Positions 46,901 through 58,496 of a stretch of DNA of 64,000 nucleotides are shown one piece after another. Source of the stretch: Sipunculus nudus (lineage: Eukaryota; Annelida; Sipuncula; Golfingiida; Sipunculidae); contig CM049310.1 in assembly GCA_026874595.1 (NCBI GenBank), positions 46,971,058 through 47,035,057 on the forward strand, read 5' to 3'. The notes under the pieces are model-generated. The model did no database searches. It had not been told where the DNA came from and saw nothing but the letters and a program-made list of their open reading frames with translations. The translations under genes were made by a program, and so were the position numbers. Position 1 is the stretch's first letter. Each line of letters begins with the position of its first letter.

Positions 46901-48439
46901 TGATACGTCACGTATACTCTATAAAAAAAAAACAAATATTTTTCAGTATTATTGACATCTAGGCCCAATAACAGGGCTTGATATCAGGAAACATCAATTA
47001 TAGTCCTAATATCGGCGATCGATTATCGATAGTGACGCAACTTATTTTTACTTATTAAAATACATGAACATATGGTTTATATTGTTAAGCATTATATTAT
47101 GTAAATACATTTTTCTCAGAAGTTTTTATAGGTTTAATGGAATTATTAATGCCATTTTTGTTGTTATTAAAAAATTGAAGGATATACTGGATATTAAAAT
47201 TATTTTTCATAAAAAAATGGTAAAATTTTAATATTCAAAAGTACAACGCTTTAAAAAATAATAATATAATAACGAAAAATTTAGAAAAATTAAATAAATG
47301 AATGATCAATTTTAAAAATAGATAAAAATAGGAAGATATATTATTTTATTGTATATTACAAGCTATTTTATCGGTGCATATCTATAGATTCGCTACCTCT
47401 TAATCATTGATAATCACTTTATACATATATTATTATAACCGGTAGATTTCCCTGGAGATCAGCAATTCTCACTCACGTTGACCTGGCCACGATCGGGACT
47501 TTTGTGACGTTGGTTGGGTAGGGGTGAGCCATCAGCGCACAGTCCACGTCATCAAACTCTCCCTGTTCTATAAACCCGAGCTTTCCGCCTCCTCCCTCCT
47601 CAGCCGGGGTCCCGAGAATCACCAGCTGAGTTTTAGATAAAAGCTGTATCATTCACAGTCCCTATCAAAAGGACCCCGCATTGATTTGATGTTAACGGTT
47701 AATTAGAGAAATGTAAACGATTTAATAGCATAGGGGTCTTGTAATTATCTTATAAATATAAAGCTGTTAGTTAAATTGTAAACACCGTAACTGATTAATT
47801 GAATATACAGACTTGCATATAAATTTCATTTAGTCAGGCTGTAAGAAAATCTTATTAATGTTTAGGTAAAAGGAAGGTTTAAACAAGTATTGTCATTTCC
47901 ACATTCTAGCTTCACCTTAGATTATTTGGAATTATTAGTAAGCTAGTTATTTATTTGCAAAAGTATCCCATTACATCGATATAAAATATGACAATAATTT
48001 TGCATTTCCCGTAAGATTTTTTTAAATATTCATACATTTTATTTTATTAATTTTTTTGTATAAATATCACCTTTCCGAGAGTTCCTCCTGATAAATCTAT
48101 AGCCGCCTTGATGCCAATAGAGGCCGCCACCCCCACCTCCGCGATCAGATTATGACCACAAGCGTGTCCCACTTCCGGTAAAGCGTCGTACTCGCACAAA
48201 ATGGCCACGGTAGGTCCGCCGCTGCCGTAAGTACTGCGAAAACCTGTGTCAGTGATGTGATTTCGCTGCACACTGAAGCCATATTTTGAGAGAAACTCAG
48301 TCAGATTCTTGTGTGCTTCGTGCTCTTCAAAAGAAACCTCCGGGGATTTCCATATCAGCTGGCTTATGTCATTAAGGTCTGATTTTGCGATATCTATAGC
48401 CGTACACGCCGCTGATTTCAAATCGTTAGCATTCGCCAT
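43834..48439 (-). CDS. PM20D2: M20 peptidase, PM20D2-like, complete six-exon gene
   Basis: Six exons (48439-48071, 47625-47477, 46918-46776, 45474-45320, 44740-44503, 43970-43834) join in phase to 396 codons plus a stop, slightly shorter than typical vertebrate PM20D2. The product is a zinc-dependent M20-family amidase/dipeptidase; PM20D2 members cleave dipeptides with basic C-terminal residues, so the exact substrate is inferred. Visible motifs are [15 protein letters not shown] (residues 83-97, metal binding), [10 protein letters not shown] (129-138, with the catalytic glutamate), MAHP (155-158) and [10 protein letters not shown] (178-187, dimerisation-domain start). [14 protein letters not shown] and [10 protein letters not shown] follow near the C-terminus. 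There is no signal peptide, so the protein is probably cytosolic. It is the only apparently intact member of a tandem array. Confidence 0.92.
44503..44740 (-). CDS. PM20D2: PM20D2-like gene 1, exon 5
   Basis: The acceptor ACCAG ends at 44741 and the donor GTAGGT begins at 44502. It reads [19 protein letters not shown], then [16 protein letters not shown] and [19 protein letters not shown]. It returns to the catalytic domain and supplies the C-terminal metal-site region. Confidence 0.92.
45320..45474 (-). CDS. PM20D2: PM20D2-like gene 1, exon 4
   Basis: The acceptor CCCAG ends at 45475 and the donor GTAACG begins at 45319. It reads [20 protein letters not shown], then a segment ending ATATGCK. 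Its length (155 bp) and phases equal those of the matching exon in the second copy. Confidence 0.92.
45540..46215. repeat. 144-bp tandem array with GC-rich head, in PM20D2-like intron 3
   Basis: The left end is GC-rich and self-complementary (CGCTGTCGCCGAAGGCG, CCATTGGCGGAGGACATAGG). A GTCC-rich run (about 45600-45645) follows, then four diverged units of 143-145 bp. Each unit has 'gatgttaacgcaataactca', 'gggaccgtcaccaaacttgc', 'agcaataatgca' and 'aaggtcacagagacgataat'. Units begin near 45653, 45795, 45940 and 46083. There is no coding capacity. The ordered head plus tandem body suggests a non-autonomous mobile repeat. Confidence 0.8.
46776..46918 (-). CDS. PM20D2: PM20D2-like gene 1, exon 3
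   Basis: The acceptor ATAG ends at 46919 and the donor GTGAGA begins at 46775. It reads [14 protein letters not shown], then [19 protein letters not shown] and PTWRVH, the start of the dimerisation domain. Confidence 0.9.
47477..47625 (-). CDS. PM20D2: PM20D2-like gene 1, exon 2
   Basis: The acceptor CTCAG ends at 47626 and the donor GTGAGT begins at 47476. It reads [15 protein letters not shown] and later [15 protein letters not shown]. The EE of this segment provides the general base and a zinc ligand in M20 enzymes. No counterpart of this exon is found in the second copy. Confidence 0.9.
48071..48439 (-). CDS. PM20D2: PM20D2-like gene 1, exon 1
   Basis: The start is ATG at 48439 ([10 protein letters not shown]), which aligns with the METASSLAV start of the second copy. 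The exon has 123 codons, contains the metal-binding [15 protein letters not shown] and ends TLGK before the donor GTGATA. The phase is 0. Confidence 0.92.
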
Positions 48440-48717
48440 ACTTGTTTAGTTTGTGTGTTGTACGTTCGCTTGCGAGGTCTTTCTCCCCTGTGTAATGTGT
48501 GCGCTAAACATACGCTCAGTGACCTTCGAACACCTGCATAAAGTACACATGCAGTGTTGCATATATCACACGGTATTAATTACGGGACACGGGCTCCGTA
48601 CTAATTAACACTCGGGCCAAAAATAATTCTTACATGAACACGTACTTAGGGCCTACTCGTCATGATCTGAGCGCAACATCACATTTAAATAAATTTACTC
48701 CTTGAAAGACTATTAGT

Positions 48718-49046
48718 GGGCCAGCCAAAGGTGATATTTTCATTTATAATGGCATTGCTTGTTAATAGCAGGCATCTATGCTAGATCATTCAACCATCAA
48801 GTGAAGAAAAAAGTGTGCATGGATGCCACCGGAACTTTTGAATTTCAAAGTCATTTTCAAGGTCAAACTGAAAACTGGGCCAGCCAAGGTCAATTTTTCA
48901 CTTTTTTATTGGACAGTGCTCATTATATCAGACATCCATGCCGAATCAACCAACCAAACTGTGATGCATCGATGGAGAAGCGTTAGTGTATGGATGCCAT
49001 CCTTTACCTTTATACCATTGAGGCCATTTTCAAGGTCATTTTCTAG
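48718..49046. repeat. Diverged tandem duplication of about 160 bp
   Basis: Two units start 'gggccagccaaggt' (48718 and 48878). Both contain 'catccatg'-type and 'cattttcaaggtca' phrases. It lies upstream of the PM20D2-like start codon. It is non-coding. Confidence 0.6.
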
Positions 49047-49331
49047 GCCTAACCGGAGAAAAATAAACGAGAACGGGTAATGTGTTTCACCATGACTTAA
49101 ACCAAGGTATATTCGGTAACCTTAGGCTTAAGAGTTATTATTTTATTCAAGGGCAATGTACACAAGCCACGTAATAATAACTTTTATAATTTCTCACACT
49201 TAAATGTATGAAAAGTGTGTCATTGTTTAAACAGTAATGTTTTCACTACTCTGAATCATGATATAGAAGCGGAGTAAAGGGGGACTTTTTATGTGGTCCC
49301 CAAAGTGTCCATTTTAAATAATAACAGAATA

Positions 49332-50965
49332 AACAAGTGACCCATGGGTCATGACGCTCAGCCGACTTGCATGTTGACAATATGTCCTTGCACAGGCAAC
49401 TGATTAAGATTATGTAGGTGGCATCATTGTTCATGCATATTAACTCTAGTTCATCAGGACTCAATGGTTACAATTTGTGCTCTGTTAACAAACAACTGCA
49501 TCTTTACTGGTCTCAAAAATAAAGAAAAACATGCTTAAAAATTCAGAAAAAAATCCAGGTGGTGCCATCAGTCTACAGGAACTGATTAAACCTTCCATGA
49601 TCAATATCTATGCAAAAATCATGGTGATCAATGCATTAGTTAGTGAAGTAGATATATGATACCTTAATGTAGACTAGCTGGTGTTGTTACTCTAGACACA
49701 AGCTTTCGGGGGTACAGAATTAGTTGTTCAGATACAGAAGTTTTTGTATCAAATTTTCCATTATATTGGGGGGGGGGGGGGGGGGGGTTCTTCAGAGCCT
49801 CATAGCTTGAAGAATATGGGTAACAGAGTTCTAATTTTTGGTTTCCAAAAAAAAATATTTATGGACCTCCTAGGATGTCAAGCTAGAAGATTCTAGTTCC
49901 AGCGGTTATGATTTGTGCCCTGTTAACAGATGACTGCATCTTTTAAGGTCCCAAAAATTGAAAAACAACGTAAAAAATCGAAAAAATACAGGTGGCGCCA
50001 TCAGCCTGCAGAAACTGATGAAACAGTCCATGATCAATATCCATGCAAAAAAACATGGTGATCAATGCATTCGTGTTCAGATACTTGAGTTTTTGTATCA
50101 AATTTTCTATTATTCTGGGGAGGTACCTCAGAGCCCCATAGCTCAAAGGTTATGGGTAGCAGAAACCTAATTTCAGGTTTCCAAAGAGACTTTTCATGGA
50201 CCTCCCTGCATGTCAAGGGAGAAGATTCTAGGTTCAGTCTTTACGATTTGTGCCCTGTATACAGATGACCACATCTAAAGAGGTCTAAAAAATAAAGAAA
50301 AAAATGTAAAAAATCGAAAAATACAGATGGCGCAACCAGTCTGCAGAAACTAATGAAACACTCCATGATCTATATCATGCAAAAATCATGCCGATCAATG
50401 CATTAATTGTTCAGATACTTGAGCTTTTGTATCAAATTTTCCATTATTCTGGGGGGGTACTTCGGAGCCCCATAGCTCGAAGAACATGGGTAACAGAGAC
50501 CTAAGTTTAGGTTTCCAAGAAGACATTTCATGTGCCTCCCTGCATTTCAAGATACAAGATTCTAGGTACATTCATTACGATTTTTGCCCTGTTAACAGAT
50601 GACCGCATCTTTTAAGGTCTCAAAAATAGAGGAAAAAAAATTGAAAAAATACAGGTGGCGCCATCAGTCTGCAGAAACTGATGAAATACTCCATGATCAA
50701 TATCCATGCAAGCAAACATGGGGATCAATGCAATAGTTGTTTAGATACTTGAGCTTTTGTATCAAATTTTCCTTAATTCTGGGGGTACTTCGGAGCCCCA
50801 TAGCTCGAAGAATATGGGTTACAGAGAAATAATTTCAGATTTCCAAGGAGATCTTTCACGGACCTCTCTGGATGTCAAGTGAGAAGATTCCAGGTCCAGG
50901 GGTTATGATTTGTGCCTGGTTAACGGACAGACGGACGGACAGATGGATAGCTAGACGTAACAAGC
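49332..50965. repeat. Composite dispersed repeat, copy C
   Basis: It starts GTGACCCATGGGTCA followed by TGACGCTCAGC. Four diverged units of roughly 330-430 bp follow. Each has 'ggtggcgccatcag', 'tgcagaaactgatgaa', 'ccatgatcaatat', 'gcttttgtatcaaattttc', 'gccccatagctcgaagaa', 'aggtttccaa', 'gacctccctg' and 'acgatttgtgccctg'. The last unit ends 'taacggacagacggacggacag'. A G20 run lies at 49768-49787. No protein is encoded. Confidence 0.78.
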
Positions 50966-52399
50966 ACTGAATCTTAATGTAAGAGACAGCATATGTATAC
51001 ATATGACTATAAACTATGACTATGCTGGTGACTAGTTGAGACGGCAGATCATTAATTTAGTACTAATCCTAGCCTAATGTATACGCTCCATCACAATATG
51101 CCAAGCTCTCAGCATGTTCAATTGTGACAATATGGACAGGTGCCCAAGTCTATTTCCTATACGTCTGTGTATCTGACTAATTACATACCCTTTTTATTTC
51201 CTAATTATGGCTCATCAATATTGCTTTCACAAAAATTTAATTGATGAAAGCAACTGACGGATCCTAGCCTTTCATGCAAGTGATTATAATGTTCCTTGCC
51301 TCGCCTAAGTGTCATTATATTTGACCATACACATTATCGAGAGGAAAAAATCTTTCATCTGGCATGGCTTTTCACCCTAACCTAAAATTATATTTACAGG
51401 CATTTGAACAGCTAAAGGAAAGAATTAAAATGACATAAAATAAGACACTATTTAAAGAATTAAAACCCGAGTTATGAATCTAAATAAAACCTCTTTATCA
51501 TTCATGGAAGCTATAAATGAGAGCACCAAGGTTTGTAAAAGGATTTTAAGTTTATATGGTTGTTAAACTCAAACACAAAATCTTACATAAACAGCACTGA
51601 GGTCGACTAATAATCTAGGTAAAAAGTGCATGGCATATCACCAAACCTGCAAGATGATATATTTGAATAAACTACTATCTAATTAAATATGGGAACAATT
51701 GCCAAATTATTTTTATTGTTATTTGTCACTATTACTGTCATCATATTTGCATATGACTAAAATGCTTTCAATCACCTGGGACATTCATTTATGCATGCAA
51801 TCGATTAACCAGTCATAAATATTCAATAACAAATCTTATTATTGATACACATTATAATATGAAATTTTTATTCCATTCTTAACTCTATAATCGTAATTGT
51901 AGCATGTACATGCTGGTGATTTTAAAATTCTCCATCTGGCTCTGGATATAAATAAAGCTATTTAAAAAAAGACAGTGTAAAAATGATTATACACCAGTAA
52001 GCACTATTTCTAATGAAATATTTGCAGAATGCGTCCATTTGAGACTTTATCTGCTTCGTAGCAATAGGACAGTAATAAAAAATGTTTATATCACTGCAAT
52101 GGAAAGAGTTGACAACTTAATATTGGTTAAGAAATTGCTATATAGTAAATTGTCTGCATTTTTTTCTTCATTACATTTATTAGTTTGCAATACTTTATTT
52201 TCATTTGTAATCAACAAAATAATTTGTTATTATTGACATCGTAAATGAAAAAAAAGTAGCGTGTATGACACCAAACAAGGCGAAAGCCGAACATTTATAC
52301 CTTGTGACCTTGATGACCTTTAAGAGGACCTTCAAATTCAAATTTCGCGATTACATCCCCCACGCCTTTTTGCTTGCTATTAACGCGCAATGCTGTAAA
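50966..52399. other. Non-genic stretch
   Basis: AT-rich sequence without an exon, RNA gene or clear repeat. Confidence 0.5.
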
Positions 52400-53760
52400 A
52401 AATAATTCTAGAGGACTTTTCAGAGTTTGGCCGGCCCACTCTACCGGAGAGCGCCGTTTTTCCGAAAGCCGAATTTTCGAAAAATATCGTTTATCAGAAA
52501 TTTAAAATCAAAATTTAAAAGACATTATATCTTCTGCACTATCGTTCCACAGTCCAGACCAGAAAAACCCCTGCTGATCTTGTGGAGCGTTTTGGTGACC
52601 CCAAGCTGTTCATTCAGCCACGGATACCGCAGCTGAACCATTATCTCTTTGCGGACCCGGCACCCTGATCAAAGTTTGAGGAGACAGCACTGTTATGGAT
52701 CTAAAGGATATTCCATTGGCTTCACATGGTCTTTAGAGGTCGCCCTTCTTGAGATATTTCATGCCACTTTAGGTTATCCCGCCCAGACACTTTCCAGCGT
52801 CGGGTCTTGGCAATCGGATTGGAGTTGGCTCCAGCTGTCTAGCCAGTTTGTTTGAGCAGCCTGCTTAGTGTCGCTTCCGCTTTTTTTTTCGCTTCCATTT
52901 TCATCATCTCACTCGTGGCTGCACGACGACCATGTCGTTTGAACTGAGAGCACTTCTGCCTAGTTAACAGTGATAACAAAGTATGGCTCCATTCAATGTT
53001 GCCGATTTGAAATTTCAATCTTCACTGTACGGTCATAAGATCTCCCAAGGCAGTGCTGACTGCACAATCCATATTCCTCAGCTTAAGCCTGGTATAATAT
53101 GGAAGCTTCTGAAAGAAATGTAGTTCAGGCAAGGAAATATCTGAACCACTTTATATCAGTTGTTTGACCCGTTTGTTTTGCCTGACACGTTCTCTTTCCT
53201 CAACTGACTCGTCTTGAGTCGGAAGTCTAATAGCTACTGAAAGACTAAATGGACTCTGCTTAGATCTAAGTGCCTCTTCAATCGATGTCAGTCAACCCTC
53301 TGACAAACTGGTCTCTGACTATCAAGTCTGGTGCATCCCTACCAAAACTTAGGTATGTCCTCTGAGATAGTCGAGATATCCCGCTACCGTGATCCACTTA
53401 GCGTTTTTCTGGTACCTCTCCTATGAACATCGCTCGTAAAGCACTCTCTAAACCTTCTATTTGGGAGGACCAAATCTTATGACTGGTATAATCGCGTCGT
53501 TTCTCAACCGATACCGAAGCAACCTCGGTCTATGCCCCGCAGACATGTGGCGAGTTGTAAGGCTTTTCCAGCTTCCGTCCAGCCATTCCACTTTTTCATG
53601 GTGTAGCAATGGATCTCGAATCGGCCAATCTACGCGTTCGCCGTCCGGCTCCTTTTGTTTTCTCCTGGGAGCTCTTCTGAACGCTCGGTCTGGCGACAGC
53701 GGCACATAGGTAACGGTGGTAGAGAGCCCTTATCCATCTTTCTTACTCCTGGTGCTGGTG
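52400..53760. other. GC-richer block, possible decayed mobile-element coding region
   Basis: Base composition rises compared with the flanks, and several frames of 60-80 codons overlap on both strands. On the plus strand, GDPKLFIQPR-like and SVGSWQSD-like segments lie in different frames near 52600-52810. They weakly recall the C-terminal part of tyrosine recombinases from DIRS- or Crypton-type elements. This is a weak resemblance only. No gene model can be drawn. Confidence 0.25.
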
Positions 53761-53768
53761 TCTGATAA

Positions 53769-53773
<5 letters not shown>

Positions 53774-53842
<69 letters not shown>
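53774..53842. repeat. (TA)n microsatellite
   Basis: About 69 bases of pure TA, the longest in the window. Confidence 0.95.
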
Positions 53843-53844
<2 letters not shown>

Positions 53845-56422
53845 CAGGGGAAATAATATGCCTGTCCTTTCACACTATCAGTTCAGTTTTGCTTTATACA
53901 ACAGTGTTCCAGCAGAAAACAGTCCCAGCATACAGTTTCAGTACCTCGCATACGGCTGTTTAACGCCTTGATTTCGCTCTGCATGTTGGTAAACACAGTC
54001 CACGTGTGCCTGTTAACCATAACAAGGCCGCGTAAACATAGGTCCGACAGGGAGCCGCAACACGCGCTGTTTCTGCAAAATGGAACATGTGTTACAGTCA
54101 GTTAGGGCATCTTCTGATTGACACATGTTGAGGCTCCGCGGTGCACAGGGCCTCATGCGCTGTGTTTATGTTAACACCTGTGTTGCGCCCGGTCCACCGT
54201 TTTTAAAACTCGTTTACAGGAGTAAGCGGTTTCAAGGCAATATTTTGGCAGGTACAGATTTGTTTTAAAGGAAAGAAGCAATTTTTCGTGTTAATTCAGG
54301 ATGTTTTATAGGTAATTGGGTCCCTTTTAGTGGCCCTGGTGCTCCAAAGAACGGGCACCACACCCCGAGAAATGGGTTTGTTGGATTCCACATCCTCTCA
54401 CCAGTCTGATCGATTGTTATGTATAACCATGGAGATAGAACAATTAATACAATTATTGTATGGTATAACTCCCCTTGTACTCCAGGGGTGCAAGGTTCCC
54501 TAACATCACCCTGTTCCTCCAACTAATCTTCACTTGACCACTCATTGTCACTAAGTTTTAAATCACAATTTACAATAATTAGCTAATGATCAACACATGA
54601 ATAAATGTGTCCCTTCTAGGACAATTCATTACACAAATTGATTCAACAGTCAATACAACAAAGGGTCACGCACAATGTGACCCGACTTTATTTCACTGCC
54701 TATATTCCACACACCGTACTACTTATGGATGTAAAACTAAAAATAGCAGGTTTCCCAAAATGTGCTCCTTTTTTAATACATTTACTGAAAATGGTTAATC
54801 TTGCTAGATATGTATTGCTATCAATTTCAACTAATACATTTGCCAACCAAAGTTAACAAATGTGATTGATCAACAACTCAGTATAATAAGATAATACTTC
54901 TGTTATTAGTTCTGATCTAAACACTGATAAAATAACAAAAATCTAAGAACTTTAGTCACAAGTGATCCAGTGCTCTATCAATAGAGCTTTATTTACAGCT
55001 TAAGGCTCTGTCTCAATCTATCATCAGGGCTAGCTGCAGGCTGTCAATACACCAGCAGAACCAAATTCTGTCAGAACCACCTGACAGTTACTATTCTGTC
55101 ACTCGAATGACAGTATTTTGCCGTCAGTAAAGTTGTGAGCCTTGCAAAATACTTCGCAATCACCAGGTCTCTCGAAGTTTACAAACCCACTCTGCCAAAG
55201 AATTTTAACCTACCTGCCAGATACTGGCCACCAATGCAGGCCTTCCGTTTTTACAATCCATCTCAACTCTCAAGTCTGTTATACGAATTCCAAGGGGGAG
55301 GGGCTACCTCCCCTGCCTGTTCTTTGGCTAAGCGAAATAACCATTGTTACCCACCCGCGGGGGGGGGGGGGGGGGGGGGGGGGGGGCTGAGGCGAAATAC
55401 TCTGACAACCCCAGACTGGGTAACGAAATAACAGTTTAATAGCATCAAAGCAATACTTAGCTCAATAGCCCGCCAGCTGCAATTCTCACAGCACACCATT
55501 TGTGTGTTTTTGATTCCAAACCAATACTTAACGTCCGTTGTTCCTCTCTTGTCTTTAAGCTAGAACGAGGCTCTCTCCCCGTCTAGATGATACAGGTACT
55601 TTCTCATATTTTACACTGAACACCAAATTCACTACACATTCCATAAACTATCTCGATAAACCATATTTCCATATAACCAATCTCAAGAAGAGGGGGAAAC
55701 CACAACAGTTCCAGGGAATAATATACTGCCTAGCATGTAATGAGACTGCAGGACATGAACAACTAAGAAATCCGTATTAACAACTAAGAACCGACACTGA
55801 GTCTAAGTGTCAAACGCATATGTACTTAGCTCATCATACTACTCATTAGCAGTACTGTGTCAATTAATTGATTATATCGATCAGTTTGCTTTATATTCGA
55901 AAAACTGCTTCCATTTCAGTGTAACTTGTCACAAAAGTATGCACATGCAGGCAAGTCATATTCTTAGCAGTCTAACATTCGTTCAACAGTGTTAAGTGTA
56001 TAGGGAAACAGGTAAAATGTAGCAATAAATGTACGAGGGACCTATTAAGATAACACACATGTTTGTTAAGCATATAGTGTTTTCTCATTAAAATAAGTGG
56101 CATCTGCCAATATTGCGGGAGACAATTCACATGCAGTTGCAAATGTGTGTGAACCTCGAGAAGCGGACAACCCTGCCGTATCCTTTGGATCTTATATCTG
56201 ATAAAAATCATGTTATTCGTGTGCTTCTATCTTTTACACCTTCTTTAAATACGGATTAAAAACCAAAGCTGCATGTCCTATCGAGTATTATTACAGTGCG
56301 CGATAATGCATTGCACTAACATATTTTAGTGTCTTTACATGAAAACTGGAAACCGTTACGACTGGTCACTCGAAGTCGAAAAAGTAATAGCTTTATATAG
56401 GGACCTAAAGAATAAAATATAT
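53843..56422. other. Non-genic stretch between M20 copies
   Basis: A 28-base G run lies at 55359-55386. Short frames on both strands show no family resemblance. No exon of an additional M20 copy is seen. Confidence 0.5.
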
Positions 56423-56571
56423 TCAGTCAAGACAGGGTTTGAATTTTTCCATGTCTCTTCTGAAATCTTCTTTAACTTGCGCCTCGAGTTTTGGATCAGA
56501 CATGAAATCTATGGCAACCATAGCTAATGCCTTTCCGTATGTTAAGGTGTATGGCTGGGCTTCGGGTCTGC
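56423..56571 (-). pseudogene. PM20D2-like copy 2, exon 6
   Basis: It reads [20 protein letters not shown] and ends FRRDMEKFKPCLD before TGA at 56423-56425. The tail is four codons longer than in the third copy because the TAA there is CCC-containing sequence here. Confidence 0.88.
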
Positions 56572-56819
56572 CTGGAAGGGGAATATAATATAAATTATAA
56601 AATAATGTAAGATATTACATAATATCATATCATATCTCATCATATTATACAATTCAACGTAATATATTAATTATCATATCATATCATATGAAAACATGCA
56701 ATACTATACGATTAAATACAATACTTTATAATATGATATAATACAAGATAGAGTATTGTAATGTTTTAAAACGTGTTTTTACCACGTAATTAAATGCTAA
56801 AATGAGTGGCGCCACCTAC

Positions 56820-57060
56820 CAGCAGCTTCTGCAAATGCACTCATGTGAATGGATGCGTCTGTACCGATGTGGAAGACAGGATGAATGCTGGGAACCATGT
56901 ATGAAACATTGCCCATATCAGTGCTTGCTGAACTAGCTCCTTTGGCTGTGGTAACGTAATTGACTCCGAGATCATTCAGTTTCCTTTCCAGAACGTCACA
57001 CAGTGTGTTGTTGTGGATCATGTCGGCATACGCCTGCTTCTGAGGGGAAACGTCCTCTAC
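56820..57060 (-). pseudogene. PM20D2-like copy 2, exon 5
   Basis: It reads VEDVSPQKQAYADMIHNNTL, then [20 protein letters not shown] and HMSAFAEAAG before donor GTAGGT. It is 241 bp, one codon longer than in gene 1, and nearly identical to the exon at 63657-63897. Confidence 0.9.
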
Positions 57061-57329
57061 CTGTGGATAAGGAGTACATGAGCTCGACTATGTTCTGTGT
57101 GAATCAGGTCGGTTTGGAGTACAAATCAAACGTGATTTTATCAAATTCCTGGCCCTTCTCCCCTTTAGTTTTTTTCTTAAGTTTTGCTTTGTACCTCAGA
57201 CTGAGGCAGGACTTTTTGGTACAAGAAAAACGGGCATTTGTGTGTGGTATAATACAAAACCACTACACTTACTATACACATGTAGTTCTACCTGTGAACG
57301 GATTTTTCTGGGTCACCTTCCACCCAGCT

Positions 57330-57420
57330 TGAAAGCTATGCAGGCTTTATGGGAAGGTCATGCCTTACGACCGTGTTTCACCCACAACCGAGCGTGCCAT
57401 TCGGAGGTTCCTTAGTGGCC
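57330..57420 (+). mobile_element. SINE core fragment in a copy-2 intron
   Basis: It shares the central domain of the SINE at 32057: GCTTTATGGGAAGGTCAT, then CCGTGTTTCACCCACAA and GGAGGTTCCTTAGTGGCC. The tRNA-like head is missing, so it is 5'-truncated or carries a different head. It lies in the intron between copy-2 exons 4 and 5. Confidence 0.7.
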
Positions 57421-57646
57421 ATGGCCATGATTACACTTCCAATGGCCATGATTACGCTTCAAGGACAAGCAGATATGGCAGTTACCGGGCTTGGTTAACG
57501 CCGGATATATAAATGAAAGGATTGAATTTAGCGTTTTCTTCAGCCCTGTTCGAAACCGAAATGGAATTCCATAGATGTATCAGCTTAGATAAGCTAGCAT
57601 TAAAAAAGAGGTGGTTACCTCCGCATATGTACAGATATTTCCATAC

Positions 57647-57801
57647 CTTGCATCCTGTTGCCATGGCCGCGGATTCAATACACGCGCTGACCTTTCCTCT
57701 GAGCTCTTGAAGCTCGGCCAGTGTGGGAGCTCTAATCTGGTACTCCAGCTTCGTGTTGTCAGGAATTATATTCGTCTTAACACCTCCCCGTTTTATAATG
57801 G
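57647..57801 (-). pseudogene. PM20D2-like copy 2, exon 4
   Basis: The acceptor CACAG ends at 57802 and the donor GTATGG begins at 57646. It reads IIKRGGVKTNIIPDNTKLEY and ends MATGCK. The open frame and 155-bp length equal gene 1 exon 4. Confidence 0.88.
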
Positions 57802-58142
57802 CTGTGAAGAACGATGATAACGATTAATTATAGTTGTATACTGAATATATGTTAGATTTTGTTGTGACAGTTTGATCATAAATAAGATTACAGTGAAGTA
57901 ACAATGTAATTTTAATATCCCTTAACGTATTACTTGTTGCGATAATTTATCATTATTCTGCATAGCATGTTCTTCCTTACTTTTTTAAGTTAGCGCCACA
58001 TATTATTAATTATAATGAAAAGGAAATGGAAATAAATTAATAATGTTACAATAAATTTTAAATCATGAACACTGCGGTTGTGATCAGATAGTGTTGACAG
58101 TGGAATAATGCTCCCAGAAGTCCAAGATGATAGAAGTCTCAC

Positions 58143-58255
58143 CGTGGAATCTCCACGTGGGTTTCATTTGCTGTCTCAAACAGGACAGACCATTGTAGGC
58201 CATCACAGCGGCACACTTGGATTGACAGGGCTTCATACATTCCCAGTGGAGTGGT
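58143..58255 (-). pseudogene. PM20D2-like copy 2, exon 3 remnant
   Basis: The right half reads [20 protein letters not shown] and H plus one base before a GTGAGA donor, matching gene 1 exon 3. Farther upstream the match to PWEGVNALD is recognisable only with frame changes, and the [10 protein letters not shown] part is absent. Confidence 0.8.
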
Positions 58256-58432
58256 TATTTTACTCACCTATTACTTTCACATTGCTGTAATACTAGTACT
58301 TCCAGAAATATTTGATCATGAGAGGCTTCTGCATCTTTGATATAGTCCATAAAAGTGCACAGTTAAAATGTGCATATTTAACATTTGATTATCACCAGAT
58401 AGCAGGGCCATTTCCTCTTAGCTTTCCAAATG

Positions 58433-58435
<3 letters not shown>

Positions 58436-58490
<55 letters not shown>
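58436..58490. repeat. (TA)n microsatellite
   Basis: About 55 bases of TA between copy-2 exons 1 and 3, in the region where exon 2 is missing. Confidence 0.92.
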
Positions 58491-58496
<6 letters not shown>

